Source of the DNA: an uncultured Lachnospiraceae bacterium
GTDB lineage: Bacteria; Bacillota; Clostridia; Lachnospirales; Lachnospiraceae
Direction of reading: 5' to 3'
Assembly: GCA_947174725.1 (NCBI GenBank)
Contig: CAMWKA010000068.1
Location: 1 to 7,945, forward strand
DNA length: 7,945 bases
Of the stretch, positions 1-6,900 are shown piece after piece. The position numbers and the translations under genes are program-made. The notes under the pieces were generated by a model, which made no database searches, was not told the DNA's origin, and was given only the letters and a program-made list of their open reading frames with translations. Numbering within the stretch: the stretch's first letter is position 1; each line of letters opens with the position of its first letter.

Positions 1-40
1 AAATTATGTAAAACTTACAAAAAAAATTTCGATCTGAGAA

Positions 41-60
41 AATATTTTTTAAAAAATATT
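41..60. repeat. 20-bp AT-only perfect palindrome upstream of the glgC promoter
   Basis: The left half AATATTTTTT is followed directly by its reverse complement AAAAAATATT. It touches the candidate -35 hexamer (59-64) and sits where an A/T-rich UP element or a regulator site would lie. As RNA it would have no loop and no GC, so it is a poor terminator for an upstream gene. It could be an operator, a UP element or simple AT-rich sequence; the symmetry is certain, the function is not. Confidence 0.4.
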
Positions 61-87
61 CACTTTCACAAAAAGCTATGTTATAAT
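59..87 (+). promoter_or_regulatory. Extended -10 promoter for glgC-glgD(-spoVG)
   Basis: The -10 box TATAAT (82-87) is a perfect consensus and is preceded by TG at 79-80 with one base between, the extended -10 form. The hexamer TTCACT (59-64) lies 17 bases upstream and matches four of six positions of TTGACA. Transcription should begin near 93-95, giving a leader of about 65 nt before the glgC start at 161. A SigA-type housekeeping promoter is the simplest reading. Confidence 0.8.
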
Positions 88-148
88 GAAAAAGGTAATT
101 ACTGGTAAGAAATTTATAAAATGGGTAGGGTTACAAATTTACTATGAC

Positions 149-157
149 AGAGGTGAT
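149..157 (+). promoter_or_regulatory. Ribosome binding site that sets the glgC start at 161
   Basis: AGAGGTGAT matches the anti-Shine-Dalgarno end of 16S rRNA well, with the AGGTG core 5 bases before ATG 161. The earlier in-frame ATG at 86 lies inside the promoter -10 box and has no such site, so this element decides the start. Confidence 0.85.
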
Positions 158-160
158 GAC

Positions 161-1435
161 ATGATCAAGAAAGAAATGATTGCCATGTTGCTTGCCGGCG
201 GTCAGGGCAGCAGATTGGGCGTACTGACAAGGAAGATGGCGAAACCAGCAGTTTCTTTTGGCGGAAAGTACAGAATCATTGATTTTCCGCTGAGCAACTG
301 TATTGATTCAGGCGTTGATACGGTAGGCGTGCTGACGCAGTACCAGCCGCTTCGGCTGAATACGCATATCGGTATCGGTATTCCGTGGGATCTGGATCGT
401 AATATCGGCGGTGTGACAGTGCTTCCTCCGTACGAGAAAAGCGCGAACACAGAGTGGTATACCGGAACGGCGAACGCAATTTATCAGAATATTGCGTATA
501 TGGAAAGCTTCAATCCGGAATATGTATTGATTTTATCGGGCGACCATATCTATAAGATGGATTATGAGGTTATGCTGGATTTCCACAAGGCGAATGGCGC
601 AGAAGTGACGCTGGCAGTTATGCCGGTTCCTCTTGAGGAAGCAAAGCGTTTTGGTATCGTCATTACAGATGATAATCACAAGATCGTTGATTTTGAGGAA
701 AAACCGGAGCATCCGCGCAGCAATCTGGCTTCTATGGGTATCTACATTTTTACATGGAAGACGTTAAAGGAAGCGCTGATCGCCAAGGCGGATCAGCCGG
801 CGCTTGACTTTGGCAAGCATGTCATTCCGTACTGTCATCAGAATCAGGCTCCGATCTATGCGTATGAGTACAATGGATACTGGAAGGACGTTGGAACGCT
901 TCATTCTTATTGGGAAGCCAATATGGAGTTGATTGATATTGTTCCGGAGTTTAATCTTTATGAAGAATATTGGAAGATCTATACCAAGTCGGATGCGTTG
1001 CCACCGCAGTATATTTCAGCGGACAGTGTGGTAGAACGAAGCCTGATCGGTGAGGGGGCGTCCATCTATGGCGAGGTGTATAATTCCATCATCGGATGCA
1101 ATGTTGAAATTGGAGAAGGCACGGTCGTAAGGGATTCCATCATTATGAATGAGACAACGATCGGCGCTCATTGCGAATTAAACAAAACGATTATAGCAGA
1201 GAATACTACGGTAGAAGATGATGTCCGGACCGGTATTGGCGAGGAAGTAGATAATGAAACAGACCCGCATATATACAATCATGGACTTGTCTGCATCGGA
1301 GAACATACCACGGTTCCTGCAGGCGTTACAATCGGTAAGAATACGGTTGTATTTGGTGAGACGGATGCTTCGGATTATCCTGATAAGACCCTTGCCAGTG
1401 GTAAATCTCTGATAAAGGAGGGCGATAAAGCATGA
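161..1435 (+). CDS. glgC: Glucose-1-phosphate adenylyltransferase (ADP-glucose pyrophosphorylase), catalytic subunit
   Basis: GlgC makes ADP-glucose from ATP and glucose-1-phosphate, the committed step of bacterial glycogen synthesis in the cytoplasm. From the start at 161 the protein is 424 aa. The N-terminal nucleotidyltransferase domain has the nucleotide loop [10 protein letters not shown] (11-20, with R18), K28 in AKPAV, WYTGTA (99-104), the metal-binding [10 protein letters not shown] (126-135, D128 equivalent to E. coli D142), and FEEKP with K181 matching the glucose-1-phosphate lysine (E. coli K195). From about residue 294 come hexapeptide-type repeats of a left-handed beta-helix. All catalytic residues I can check are present. 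The reading frame is open back to ATG 86, but that codon lies in the -10 box; ATG 161 has a strong ribosome site and fits the family N-terminus. The stop overlaps glgD (ATGA), so the two subunits are probably translationally coupled. Confidence 0.96.
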   Translation: MIKKEMIAMLLAGGQGSRLGVLTRKMAKPAVSFGGKYRIIDFPLSNCIDSGVDTVGVLTQYQPLRLNTHIGIGIPWDLDRNIGGVTVLPPYEKSANTEWYTGTANAIYQNIAYMESFNPEYVLILSGDHIYKMDYEVMLDFHKANGAEVTLAVMPVPLEEAKRFGIVITDDNHKIVDFEEKPEHPRSNLASMGIYIFTWKTLKEALIAKADQPALDFGKHVIPYCHQNQAPIYAYEYNGYWKDVGTLHSYWEANMELIDIVPEFNLYEEYWKIYTKSDALPPQYISADSVVERSLIGEGASIYGEVYNSIIGCNVEIGEGTVVRDSIIMNETTIGAHCELNKTIIAENTTVEDDVRTGIGEEVDNETDPHIYNHGLVCIGEHTTVPAGVTIGKNTVVFGETDASDYPDKTLASGKSLIKEGDKA

Positions 1436-2556
1436 GAGCGATGGGTATCATTTTAGCCGGCGGCGGCGCGAAACAGAGTAGAATGGGAGAACTTGCCGGC
1501 AGACGTGCCGTGGCGGCAATGCCGATTGCGGGCAGCTATCGAAGCATTGATTTTTCACTTAGTAACATGACAAACTCCCATATTCAGAAGGTTGCGGTTC
1601 TGACACAGGACAATGCAAGAAGTTTAAATGAACATCTGAGTTCCTCCAAATGGTGGGATTTCGGCAGGAAGCAGGGTGGCCTGTATGTATTTACACCCAC
1701 CAGAACGGCGGAAAACAGTGACTGGTATCGTGGCACGGCAGACTCGATTGCGCAGAATCTGGAGTTTTTGAAGGACAGCCATGAGCCTTATGTGGTGATC
1801 GCTTCCGGTGACTGCGTTTATAAGATGGATTACAATAAGGTACTGGAATATCACATCGAGAAGAAGGCTGATATCACAGTCGTATGCAAGGAATTTGGCA
1901 ACGATGTCAATGTAGAGCGGTTCGGCTGTGTAAAGATGGACGAAGACGGAAGGATCCGGGAATTTGAAGAAAAACCGGTAAAAGCCAGTTCACACACCAT
2001 TTCCTGTGGTATTTATGTGATACGTCGGAGGCAGTTGATTGAGATGATCGAAAAAGCTGCCGAAGAAGGACGGTATGATTTTGTAAATGACATCTTGATT
2101 CGTTATAAAGACTTAAAGAGAATCTATGCGTACAAGACGACGGATTACTGGAAAAATATCTCGACGGTTCAGGATTATTACGATACCAACATGGATTTCC
2201 TGAAGCCGGATATTAGAAATTATTTCTTTAAGCAGTATCCGGATATTTATTCCAAAATTGATGATCTTCCGCCTGCAAAGTACAATGTGGGAGTACAGGT
2301 GCGTAATAGTCTGATCTCCAGCGGAAGCATTATCAACGGAGAAGTTGAAAACTCAGTCATTTTCAAGAAGGTATTTGTAGGGAATAACTGTACTATAAAA
2401 AATTCAATCATCTTAAATGATGTATATATTGGGGATAATACGCATATTGAAAACTGCATCGTGGAGAGCCGTGATACCATACGTGCCAATTCATTCCACA
2501 AGGGAGAGGACGGAATCAAGGTAGTAGTAGAGAAGAACGAACGATATGTCATCTAA
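1432..2556 (+). CDS. glgD: GlgD, non-canonical subunit of ADP-glucose pyrophosphorylase
   Basis: This is a 374-aa GlgC paralogue with the same two-part layout: an N-terminal nucleotidyltransferase fold and, from about residue 293, a hexapeptide-repeat beta-helix. In Firmicutes such as Geobacillus and Streptococcus, GlgD is known to assemble with GlgC and modulate its activity. The sequence agrees with a weak or regulatory role: the nucleotide loop is degenerate ([12 protein letters not shown], 8-19) and the position of GlgC K28 is V27 in [19 protein letters not shown] (126-135, with D128) and FEEKP (K182) are kept. The start at 1432 overlaps the glgC stop and has AAAGGAGG (1414-1421) ten bases upstream; the next ATG at 1441 would be too far away. 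Co-translation from one mRNA should give matched subunit amounts. Confidence 0.94.
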   Translation: MRAMGIILAGGGAKQSRMGELAGRRAVAAMPIAGSYRSIDFSLSNMTNSHIQKVAVLTQDNARSLNEHLSSSKWWDFGRKQGGLYVFTPTRTAENSDWYRGTADSIAQNLEFLKDSHEPYVVIASGDCVYKMDYNKVLEYHIEKKADITVVCKEFGNDVNVERFGCVKMDEDGRIREFEEKPVKASSHTISCGIYVIRRRQLIEMIEKAAEEGRYDFVNDILIRYKDLKRIYAYKTTDYWKNISTVQDYYDTNMDFLKPDIRNYFFKQYPDIYSKIDDLPPAKYNVGVQVRNSLISSGSIINGEVENSVIFKKVFVGNNCTIKNSIILNDVYIGDNTHIENCIVESRDTIRANSFHKGEDGIKVVVEKNERYVI

Positions 2557-2560
2557 AGTT

Positions 2561-2635
2561 GAAACATCAAAAGACGAAACATCAAAAGATGAAACATCTT
2601 TTGGGGAAATATCTTTTGATGAAACATCTTTGGTA
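2561..2635 (+). repeat. Five tandem copies of a 15-bp repeat between glgD and spoVG
   Basis: The units are GAAACATCAAAAGAC (2561), GAAACATCAAAAGAT (2576), GAAACATCTTTTGGG (2591), GAAATATCTTTTGAT (2606) and GAAACATCTTTGGTA (2621), with a degenerate sixth unit before them (2546-2560). The core GAAACATC is near invariant; the second half switches from CAAAAGA to CTTTTG. Because the period is 15, the array stays open in one frame: ATG 2546 to TAA 2645-2647 gives 33 codons with repeated KDETS / DETS peptides. That frame lacks a good ribosome site, so translation is doubtful. The array lies in the presumed glgCD-spoVG mRNA and stops just before the spoVG ribosome site. Confidence 0.9.
2580..2621 (+). 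other. Mutually exclusive RNA hairpins inside the tandem repeat
   Basis: CAAAAGATG (2583-2591) pairs perfectly with CATCTTTTG (2595-2603) across an AAA loop. Alternatively CATCAAAAGAT (2580-2590) pairs perfectly over 11 bp with ATCTTTTGATG (2611-2621). The two share the same left arm and cannot form together. Neither is followed by a T-run, so neither looks like a terminator. Whether they matter for spoVG expression is unknown. Confidence 0.5.
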
Positions 2636-2653
2636 GTAAGGGGGTAAGCGGAT

Positions 2654-2917
2654 ATGACAATAACCGATGTTCGGGTTCGCAAAGTTGAAAGAGAAGGAAA
2701 GATGAAGGCCGTTGCTTCCATCACAATTGATGGCGTGTTCGTAGTGCATGACATCAAGATCATTGAGGGAGACAGGGGATTATTTATCGCTATGCCTAGT
2801 AAGCAGGCGCAGGATGGTACTTATCGGGATATTGCTCATCCGATTACCACAGAGACCAGAGAGATGATACAAAAAACGGTAATTAGTAAGTACAATGAAG
2901 CGCTGGCAGAAGAGTAA
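2654..2917 (+). CDS. spoVG: SpoVG family nucleic-acid-binding regulator
   Basis: The 87-aa protein is full length for the SpoVG family. It shows the N-terminal beta-strand region (TDVRVRKV...[16 protein letters not shown]), the family signature [20 protein letters not shown] (44-63), and a C-terminal helix ending in acidic residues. SpoVG was named for a role in B. subtilis sporulation (cortex/septation). In Staphylococcus, Listeria and Borrelia, homologues bind DNA and/or RNA and act as pleiotropic regulators. The ribosome site AAGGGGG (2638-2644) is 9 bases from ATG 2654 and overlaps the end of the small repeat ORF. Only 97 bases separate it from glgD with no terminator between, so it is probably transcribed with glgCD. 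That would link it to carbon-storage expression (inference). Confidence 0.95.
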   Translation: MTITDVRVRKVEREGKMKAVASITIDGVFVVHDIKIIEGDRGLFIAMPSKQAQDGTYRDIAHPITTETREMIQKTVISKYNEALAEE

Positions 2918-2949
2918 AATCACAATCTGTGCAATCACAGATTGTGATT
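2918..2949 (+). other. Perfect 14-bp hairpin directly after the spoVG stop
   Basis: The left arm 2918-2931 (AATCACAATCTGTG) pairs perfectly with 2936-2949 (CACAGATTGTGATT) around the loop CAAT. It starts on the base after the stop codon. It is AT-rich and the next T-run (2959-2962) is ten bases away, so it is a weak terminator at best. It may protect the 3' end of the mRNA or be a first-tier stop before the stronger terminator 30 bases on. A copy of ACAGATT (2950-2956) offers an alternative partner for the left arm. Confidence 0.6.
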
Positions 2950-2980
2950 ACAGATTAGTTTTGCCGGAGCAACGAAACAC

Positions 2981-3013
2981 AGAAGGGGCTGCCAAATGGC
3001 AGTCCTTTCTTTT
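2981..3013 (+). terminator. Intrinsic terminator after spoVG
   Basis: The arms 2981-2993 (AGAAGGGGCTGCC) and 2998-3010 (GGCAGTCCTTTCT) form a 13-bp stem with two G-U pairs and the loop AAAT. The T-rich 3' arm runs into a T-tract (TCCTTTCTTTT, to 3013). This is a typical rho-independent terminator and should close the glgC-glgD-spoVG unit and insulate pth. Confidence 0.85.
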
Positions 3014-3037
3014 ATGCAATTTCAGAGAAATTATTTA

Positions 3038-3066
3038 TAGATATACCGTCCGGTTTATGCTAATAT
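3038..3066 (+). promoter_or_regulatory. Candidate extended -10 promoter for pth-mfd
   Basis: TG (3058-3059), one base, then TAATAT (3061-3066) form an extended -10. The hexamer TAGATA (3038-3043), 17 bases upstream, is only a partial -35 match. An alternative -10, TATAAA, lies at 3064-3069. Transcription would begin near 3072-3074, at the foot of the first leader hairpin. Its place after the spoVG terminator and before the pth leader supports the call. Confidence 0.55.
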
Positions 3067-3072
3067 AAATAA

Positions 3073-3313
3073 GGTGTAAAAGCACCATAAATGGTATGGG
3101 ACGATGCCTGCGGCAGCATACAACAAAAAGCTTACGCTTTTCGTTGTCAAGAATCGCAGGCTGTGGAAAGGTGTGGTTAGATTGAAAAATAAGATGGATA
3201 TCTTATTTTTCAATCGGCAATTTGAGTCAGAGCCTCAAATTGCTTTGATCGCAGATGAGAAACCGCCTGCGCGGATTTCTCATCGCGTGTCATCGCAGCA
3301 AGCTGCTCTGACA
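3073..3313 (+). promoter_or_regulatory. Hairpin-array leader in front of pth (structured RNA or repeat element)
   Basis: Successive inverted repeats fill this stretch. GGTGT/GCACC (3073-3086). ACAACAAAAAGC/GCTTTTCGTTGT (3120-3131 with 3136-3147, one A-C mismatch, loop TTAC). A perfect 16-bp stem 3180-3195/3200-3215 (loop GGAT). A perfect 10-bp stem 3217-3226/3234-3243 (loop TCAGAGC). A stem 3250-3266/3271-3287 with two single-A bulges (loop CTGC). TGTCA-TC-GCAGC/GCTGC-TC-TGACA (3288-3299/3302-3313). GCCTGCG (3106-3112) can also pair with CGCAGGC (3155-3161), enclosing the second hairpin. The stems are unrelated in sequence. The pth ribosome site begins at 3315. I see no T-run terminator and no sequence complementary to the ribosome site. 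I recognise no known riboswitch or T-box. It may be a cis-regulatory RNA or a dispersed structured repeat. Confidence 0.7.
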
Positions 3314-3314
3314 T

Positions 3315-3320
3315 GGGGGA
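3315..3320 (+). promoter_or_regulatory. Ribosome binding site that sets the pth start at 3326
   Basis: GGGGGA lies 5 bases before ATG 3326 and only two bases after the last leader hairpin. It favours 3326 over the upstream in-frame ATG 3104, which has no adequately spaced site and would add 74 residues coded by the hairpin array. Confidence 0.8.
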
Positions 3321-3325
3321 TTAGT

Positions 3326-3895
3326 ATGTATATCATTGCAGGCCTGGGCAATCCGGGCAATCAGTATCGTAATACAAGACATAACGTGGGATTTGCGGCA
3401 GTTGATTACCTTGCAGATCGGTATCAGATCGATATCGGCGAGGTCAAGCATAAGGCGTTATCCGGTAAGGGAAGGATCGGCAGTGATCGGGTGGTCCTTG
3501 TAAAGCCTATGACATTCATGAATCTGAGCGGGGAAGCGATACGCCAGATCACGGATTATTATAAGATCGACGTGACGGAGGAGCTGATCGTGATCTATGA
3601 CGATATTGATCTGCCGCCGGGGCAGCTTCGGGTGCGGAAGAAAGGAAGTGCAGGCGGACATAATGGGATCAAGAACATCATTGCGCAGCTTGGCACGGAG
3701 GAGTTTAAGAGGATCAGGATCGGCGTAGGTGAGAAGCCCAAAGGATATGATCTGGCGGATTATGTGCTGGGACATTTTTCTAAAGAAGAAAGCGTGCTGA
3801 TGGAAGAAAGCTGTCAGCGGGCGGCGGAGGCGGTATGCATGATCATGGAGCAGGACATTGACGCCGCGATGAATGCATATAATAAAAAAGTTTGA
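3326..3895 (+). CDS. pth: Peptidyl-tRNA hydrolase
   Basis: Pth cleaves the ester bond of peptidyl-tRNAs that drop off ribosomes, recycling tRNA in the cytoplasm; it is essential in many bacteria. From ATG 3326 the protein is 189 aa, the usual family length. Family motifs are all present: AGLGNPGNQYRNTRHNVG (5-22) with N9 and the catalytic H19 (E. coli N10, H20), KPMTFMNLSG (60-69) with N66, YDDIDLPPG (91-99) with D92 matching E. coli D93, and GSAGGHNGIKN (107-117) with N113. The frame is open upstream to ATG 3104, but homologues begin at MxxIxGLGNPG, so the longer form is rejected. In B. subtilis this gene (spoVC) also lies between spoVG and mfd. mfd follows after 42 bases with no terminator, so the two are probably co-transcribed. 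The long structured leader suggests post-transcriptional control (inference). Confidence 0.96.
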   Translation: MYIIAGLGNPGNQYRNTRHNVGFAAVDYLADRYQIDIGEVKHKALSGKGRIGSDRVVLVKPMTFMNLSGEAIRQITDYYKIDVTEELIVIYDDIDLPPGQLRVRKKGSAGGHNGIKNIIAQLGTEEFKRIRIGVGEKPKGYDLADYVLGHFSKEESVLMEESCQRAAEAVCMIMEQDIDAAMNAYNKKV

Positions 3896-3937
3896 TGAAT
3901 AGAGACATAAAAAACAGTCGTAGCTTGGAGGCTAACC

Positions 3938-6900
3938 ATGGAATTGCTTCATTTTCCGCTGCAGGGCGCGGAATGGTATCTGCGCATGCAGGAACAATTA
4001 CATAAGGATCGTGTCCGTATTGCGGTAGGAGGCTGCGTGGATGCACAGAAGCTTCATCTGATCTCGGCGTGCAACGCACCGTTTCAGACAGGGCTCATCA
4101 TTACCTACAGCGAGCTGCGGGCCAGAGAGATCTATGAGGAGTACCGCTTTTATGATAAGAATGTCTATCTGTATCCGGCAAAGGATCTGATTTTTTATCA
4201 GGCGGATGTGAACGGCAAGCAGATGGTAATTGACAGGATGCGGGTATTCAGGGCGATCCTTTCCGGCGAACAGATGGTGATCGTTACCACATTTGATGCG
4301 CTGATGGAGCCGGTTCTCCCTAAGGAAGTTCTGGAGGATCATGTCATCACCATAGTAAAGGGCGGTATCGTGGAAGAGAAGGCAGTTGCGCTCAAACTGA
4401 CAGCTATGGGATATGAGCGAAATTATCAGGTAGAGGGTCCCGGACAATTTTCTATCCGTGGCGGTATTATGGATATCTTTGATCTGACACAGGAGAATCC
4501 CTGCCGAATCGAGTTGTGGGGAGATGAGGTGGATTCGATCCGAAGCTTTGATGTTTTAAGCCAGCGTTCCATAGAAACGCTGGATGAAATCACGGTCTAT
4601 GCTGCGACGGAGATGATCCTTTCAGGTACGCAGAAGGCAGAGGGTTTTCGTAAGATCGAAGCAGATGCGAAAAAGATGATGGAGCGTTACAGGACTGAGT
4701 TTAAGACGGAGGAAGCGCACCGGATCAGCCTTTTGTTAAAGGATCTGGAACATCAGCTTTTGGAGATGGACCAGATGACCAATCTGGAAGGGTATATCCA
4801 TTATTTTTATCCGGATACCATTACGTTTTTAAAGCTGTTTGATGAGAGACAGCTTTGCATTTATCTGGATGAGCCGGCGCGGATCAAAGAACATGCGGCG
4901 GCAGTAGAGCTTGAGTTTCGCGAGAGTATGATGCATCGTCTGGAAAAGGGATATATTCTGCCCGGACAGATGAATATCCTGAGAGGAGTGGAGGAGACGG
5001 TAGCAGAGCTTTCGGGAAGACGCAGTGTCTCGCTTTATGGGTTGCTGGGAAGTGACACACTGTTTGATTATGATGATTCCTATACATTGAATACAAGGAG
5101 CGTACCGTCTTATCATGGCAGCTTTTCCGGTCTTTTGGAACATTTGACGGGATTAAAGAAACAGGGATACCGGGTGGTCATCTTATCAACCTCCAGAACC
5201 CGTGCCCAGCGTCTTGCGAAGGACATTACCGAAGAAGGCGTGGTTGCAAGTTATACGGAAAATGGGGAAAAGAAACTGCAGTCGGGAGAGATCGTCACTT
5301 TTTATGGAAGGCTTGGGACGGGATATGAATATCCGGGGCTGAAGTTTACGGTGATTGCCGAGACGGATATTTTCGGACAGGAAGTTAAAAAGAAGAAAAA
5401 GCGTGTGAAATATACCGGCGGAACGAAGATCCGCAGCTTTGACGAGCTGCATGTGGGCGACTATGTGATCCATGAGGATTATGGGATCGGTATCTACCGG
5501 GGAATTGAGAATATCGAAGTGGCGCATGTCCGTAAGGATTATATGAAGATAGAATATCGGGAAGGGGGCATCGTTTATGTCTTGGCGACTGCACTGGATA
5601 TCATCCAGTTTTATGCCGACCGCGATGCGAAAGCGCCGAAGCTGAACAAGCTGAATACGCAGGAATGGAAAAAGACCAAAGCAAAGACAAGACTTGCCGT
5701 CGGGGAGGTTGCAAAGGAGCTGGTGTCCTTATATTACCGACGTCAGCAGAAGTCGGGATACTGCTATTCCAAGGATACGGTGTGGCAGAAGGAATTTGAA
5801 GAGATGTTTCCTTATGAGGAGACGGAAGATCAGTTAAATGCCATCATGGCGGCAAAGGACGATATGGAAAGCAACAAGATCATGGATCGTCTGATCTGCG
5901 GGGATGTGGGCTTTGGCAAGACGGAGATTGCGATCAGATCGGCATTTAAGGCGGTACAGGAGGGCAAGCAGGTTGCATATCTGGTGCCGACCACGATCCT
6001 TGCGCAGCAGCATTATAATACCTTTCTTGGACGGATGAAAGAGTATCCGGTCAGGATAGATATGCTTTCTCGTTTTTGCACGGCGAAAGAGATCCGGACC
6101 ACGTTATCCGATTTGAAAAAGGGACTGGTGGATATCGTGATCGGAACACACAGGCTGCTTTCCAAGGATGTGGAATTTGCGGATCTGGGACTTCTGGTCA
6201 TTGATGAGGAGCAGCGTTTTGGTGTGACGCATAAGGAAAAGATAAAACAGATGAAGGAAAATGTTGACGTACTTACCCTGACGGCGACGCCGATTCCCAG
6301 AACCCTGCATATGAGTATGATCGGGGTGCGTGATATGAGTGTCTTAGAGGAAGCGCCGCAGGACCGTCTGCCGATCCAGACGTATGTGATGGAGTACAAT
6401 GAAGAGATGGTCCGGGAGGCGATCGTGCGTGAGCTGGCAAGGAAAGGACAGGTTTATTATGTCTTTAACCGTGTGGAAGGCATTGAAGAGATGACGAACA
6501 AGATCGCGAAGCTTGTGCCGGAAGCAAGGGTCGCATTTGCCCATGGACAGATGCGGGAGACGGAACTGGAAAATATCATGATGGATTTTATCAAACAAAA
6601 GATAGATGTTCTTGTTTCCACGACGATCATAGAAACAGGACTGGATATTCCCAATGTCAATACGATGATCATACATGATTCGGATACCTTCGGACTCTCA
6701 CAGCTTTATCAGCTCCGGGGAAGGGTAGGACGCTCCAATCGGACTTCTTATGCATTTTTGATGTATCGAAAGGATAAGCTGTTAAAGGAGGTTGCGGAGA
6801 AAAGACTGACAGCGATCCGTGAGTTTACGGAGCTTGGCAGTGGTTACAAGATCGCCATGCGGGATCTGGAGATCCGGGGAGCGGGAACACTGCTTGGAAA

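Noticed and set aside
86..160. N-terminal extension of GlgC from ATG 86
   Set aside because: The ATG lies in the TATAAT box of the promoter, has no ribosome site, and the extra 25 residues do not resemble GlgC; ATG 161 has AGAGGTGAT at proper spacing.
2583..2603. Terminator between glgD and spoVG
   Set aside because: The hairpin is AT-rich and is followed by GGG rather than a T-run, so read-through to spoVG is expected.
3194..3200. Possible TwoAYGGAY-type RNA (a loop reading AUGGAU at the top of the 16-bp hairpin)
   Set aside because: Only one hairpin carries the motif; the second AYGGAY loop that defines the class is not found in the leader.
3104..3325. 74-residue N-terminal extension of Pth
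   Set aside because: It is encoded wholly by back-to-back palindromes, lacks a properly spaced ribosome site, and Pth proteins begin at the GLGNPG segment that follows ATG 3326.
3073..3325. T-box, riboswitch or transcription attenuator for pth
   Set aside because: No T-box consensus, no hairpin followed by a T-run, and no sequence complementary to the GGGGGA ribosome site were found.
3998..4447. Long minus-strand open frame opposite the 5' part of mfd
   Set aside because: It is antisense to clear Mfd coding sequence, has no recognisable motif, and no ribosome site or promoter stands out for it.
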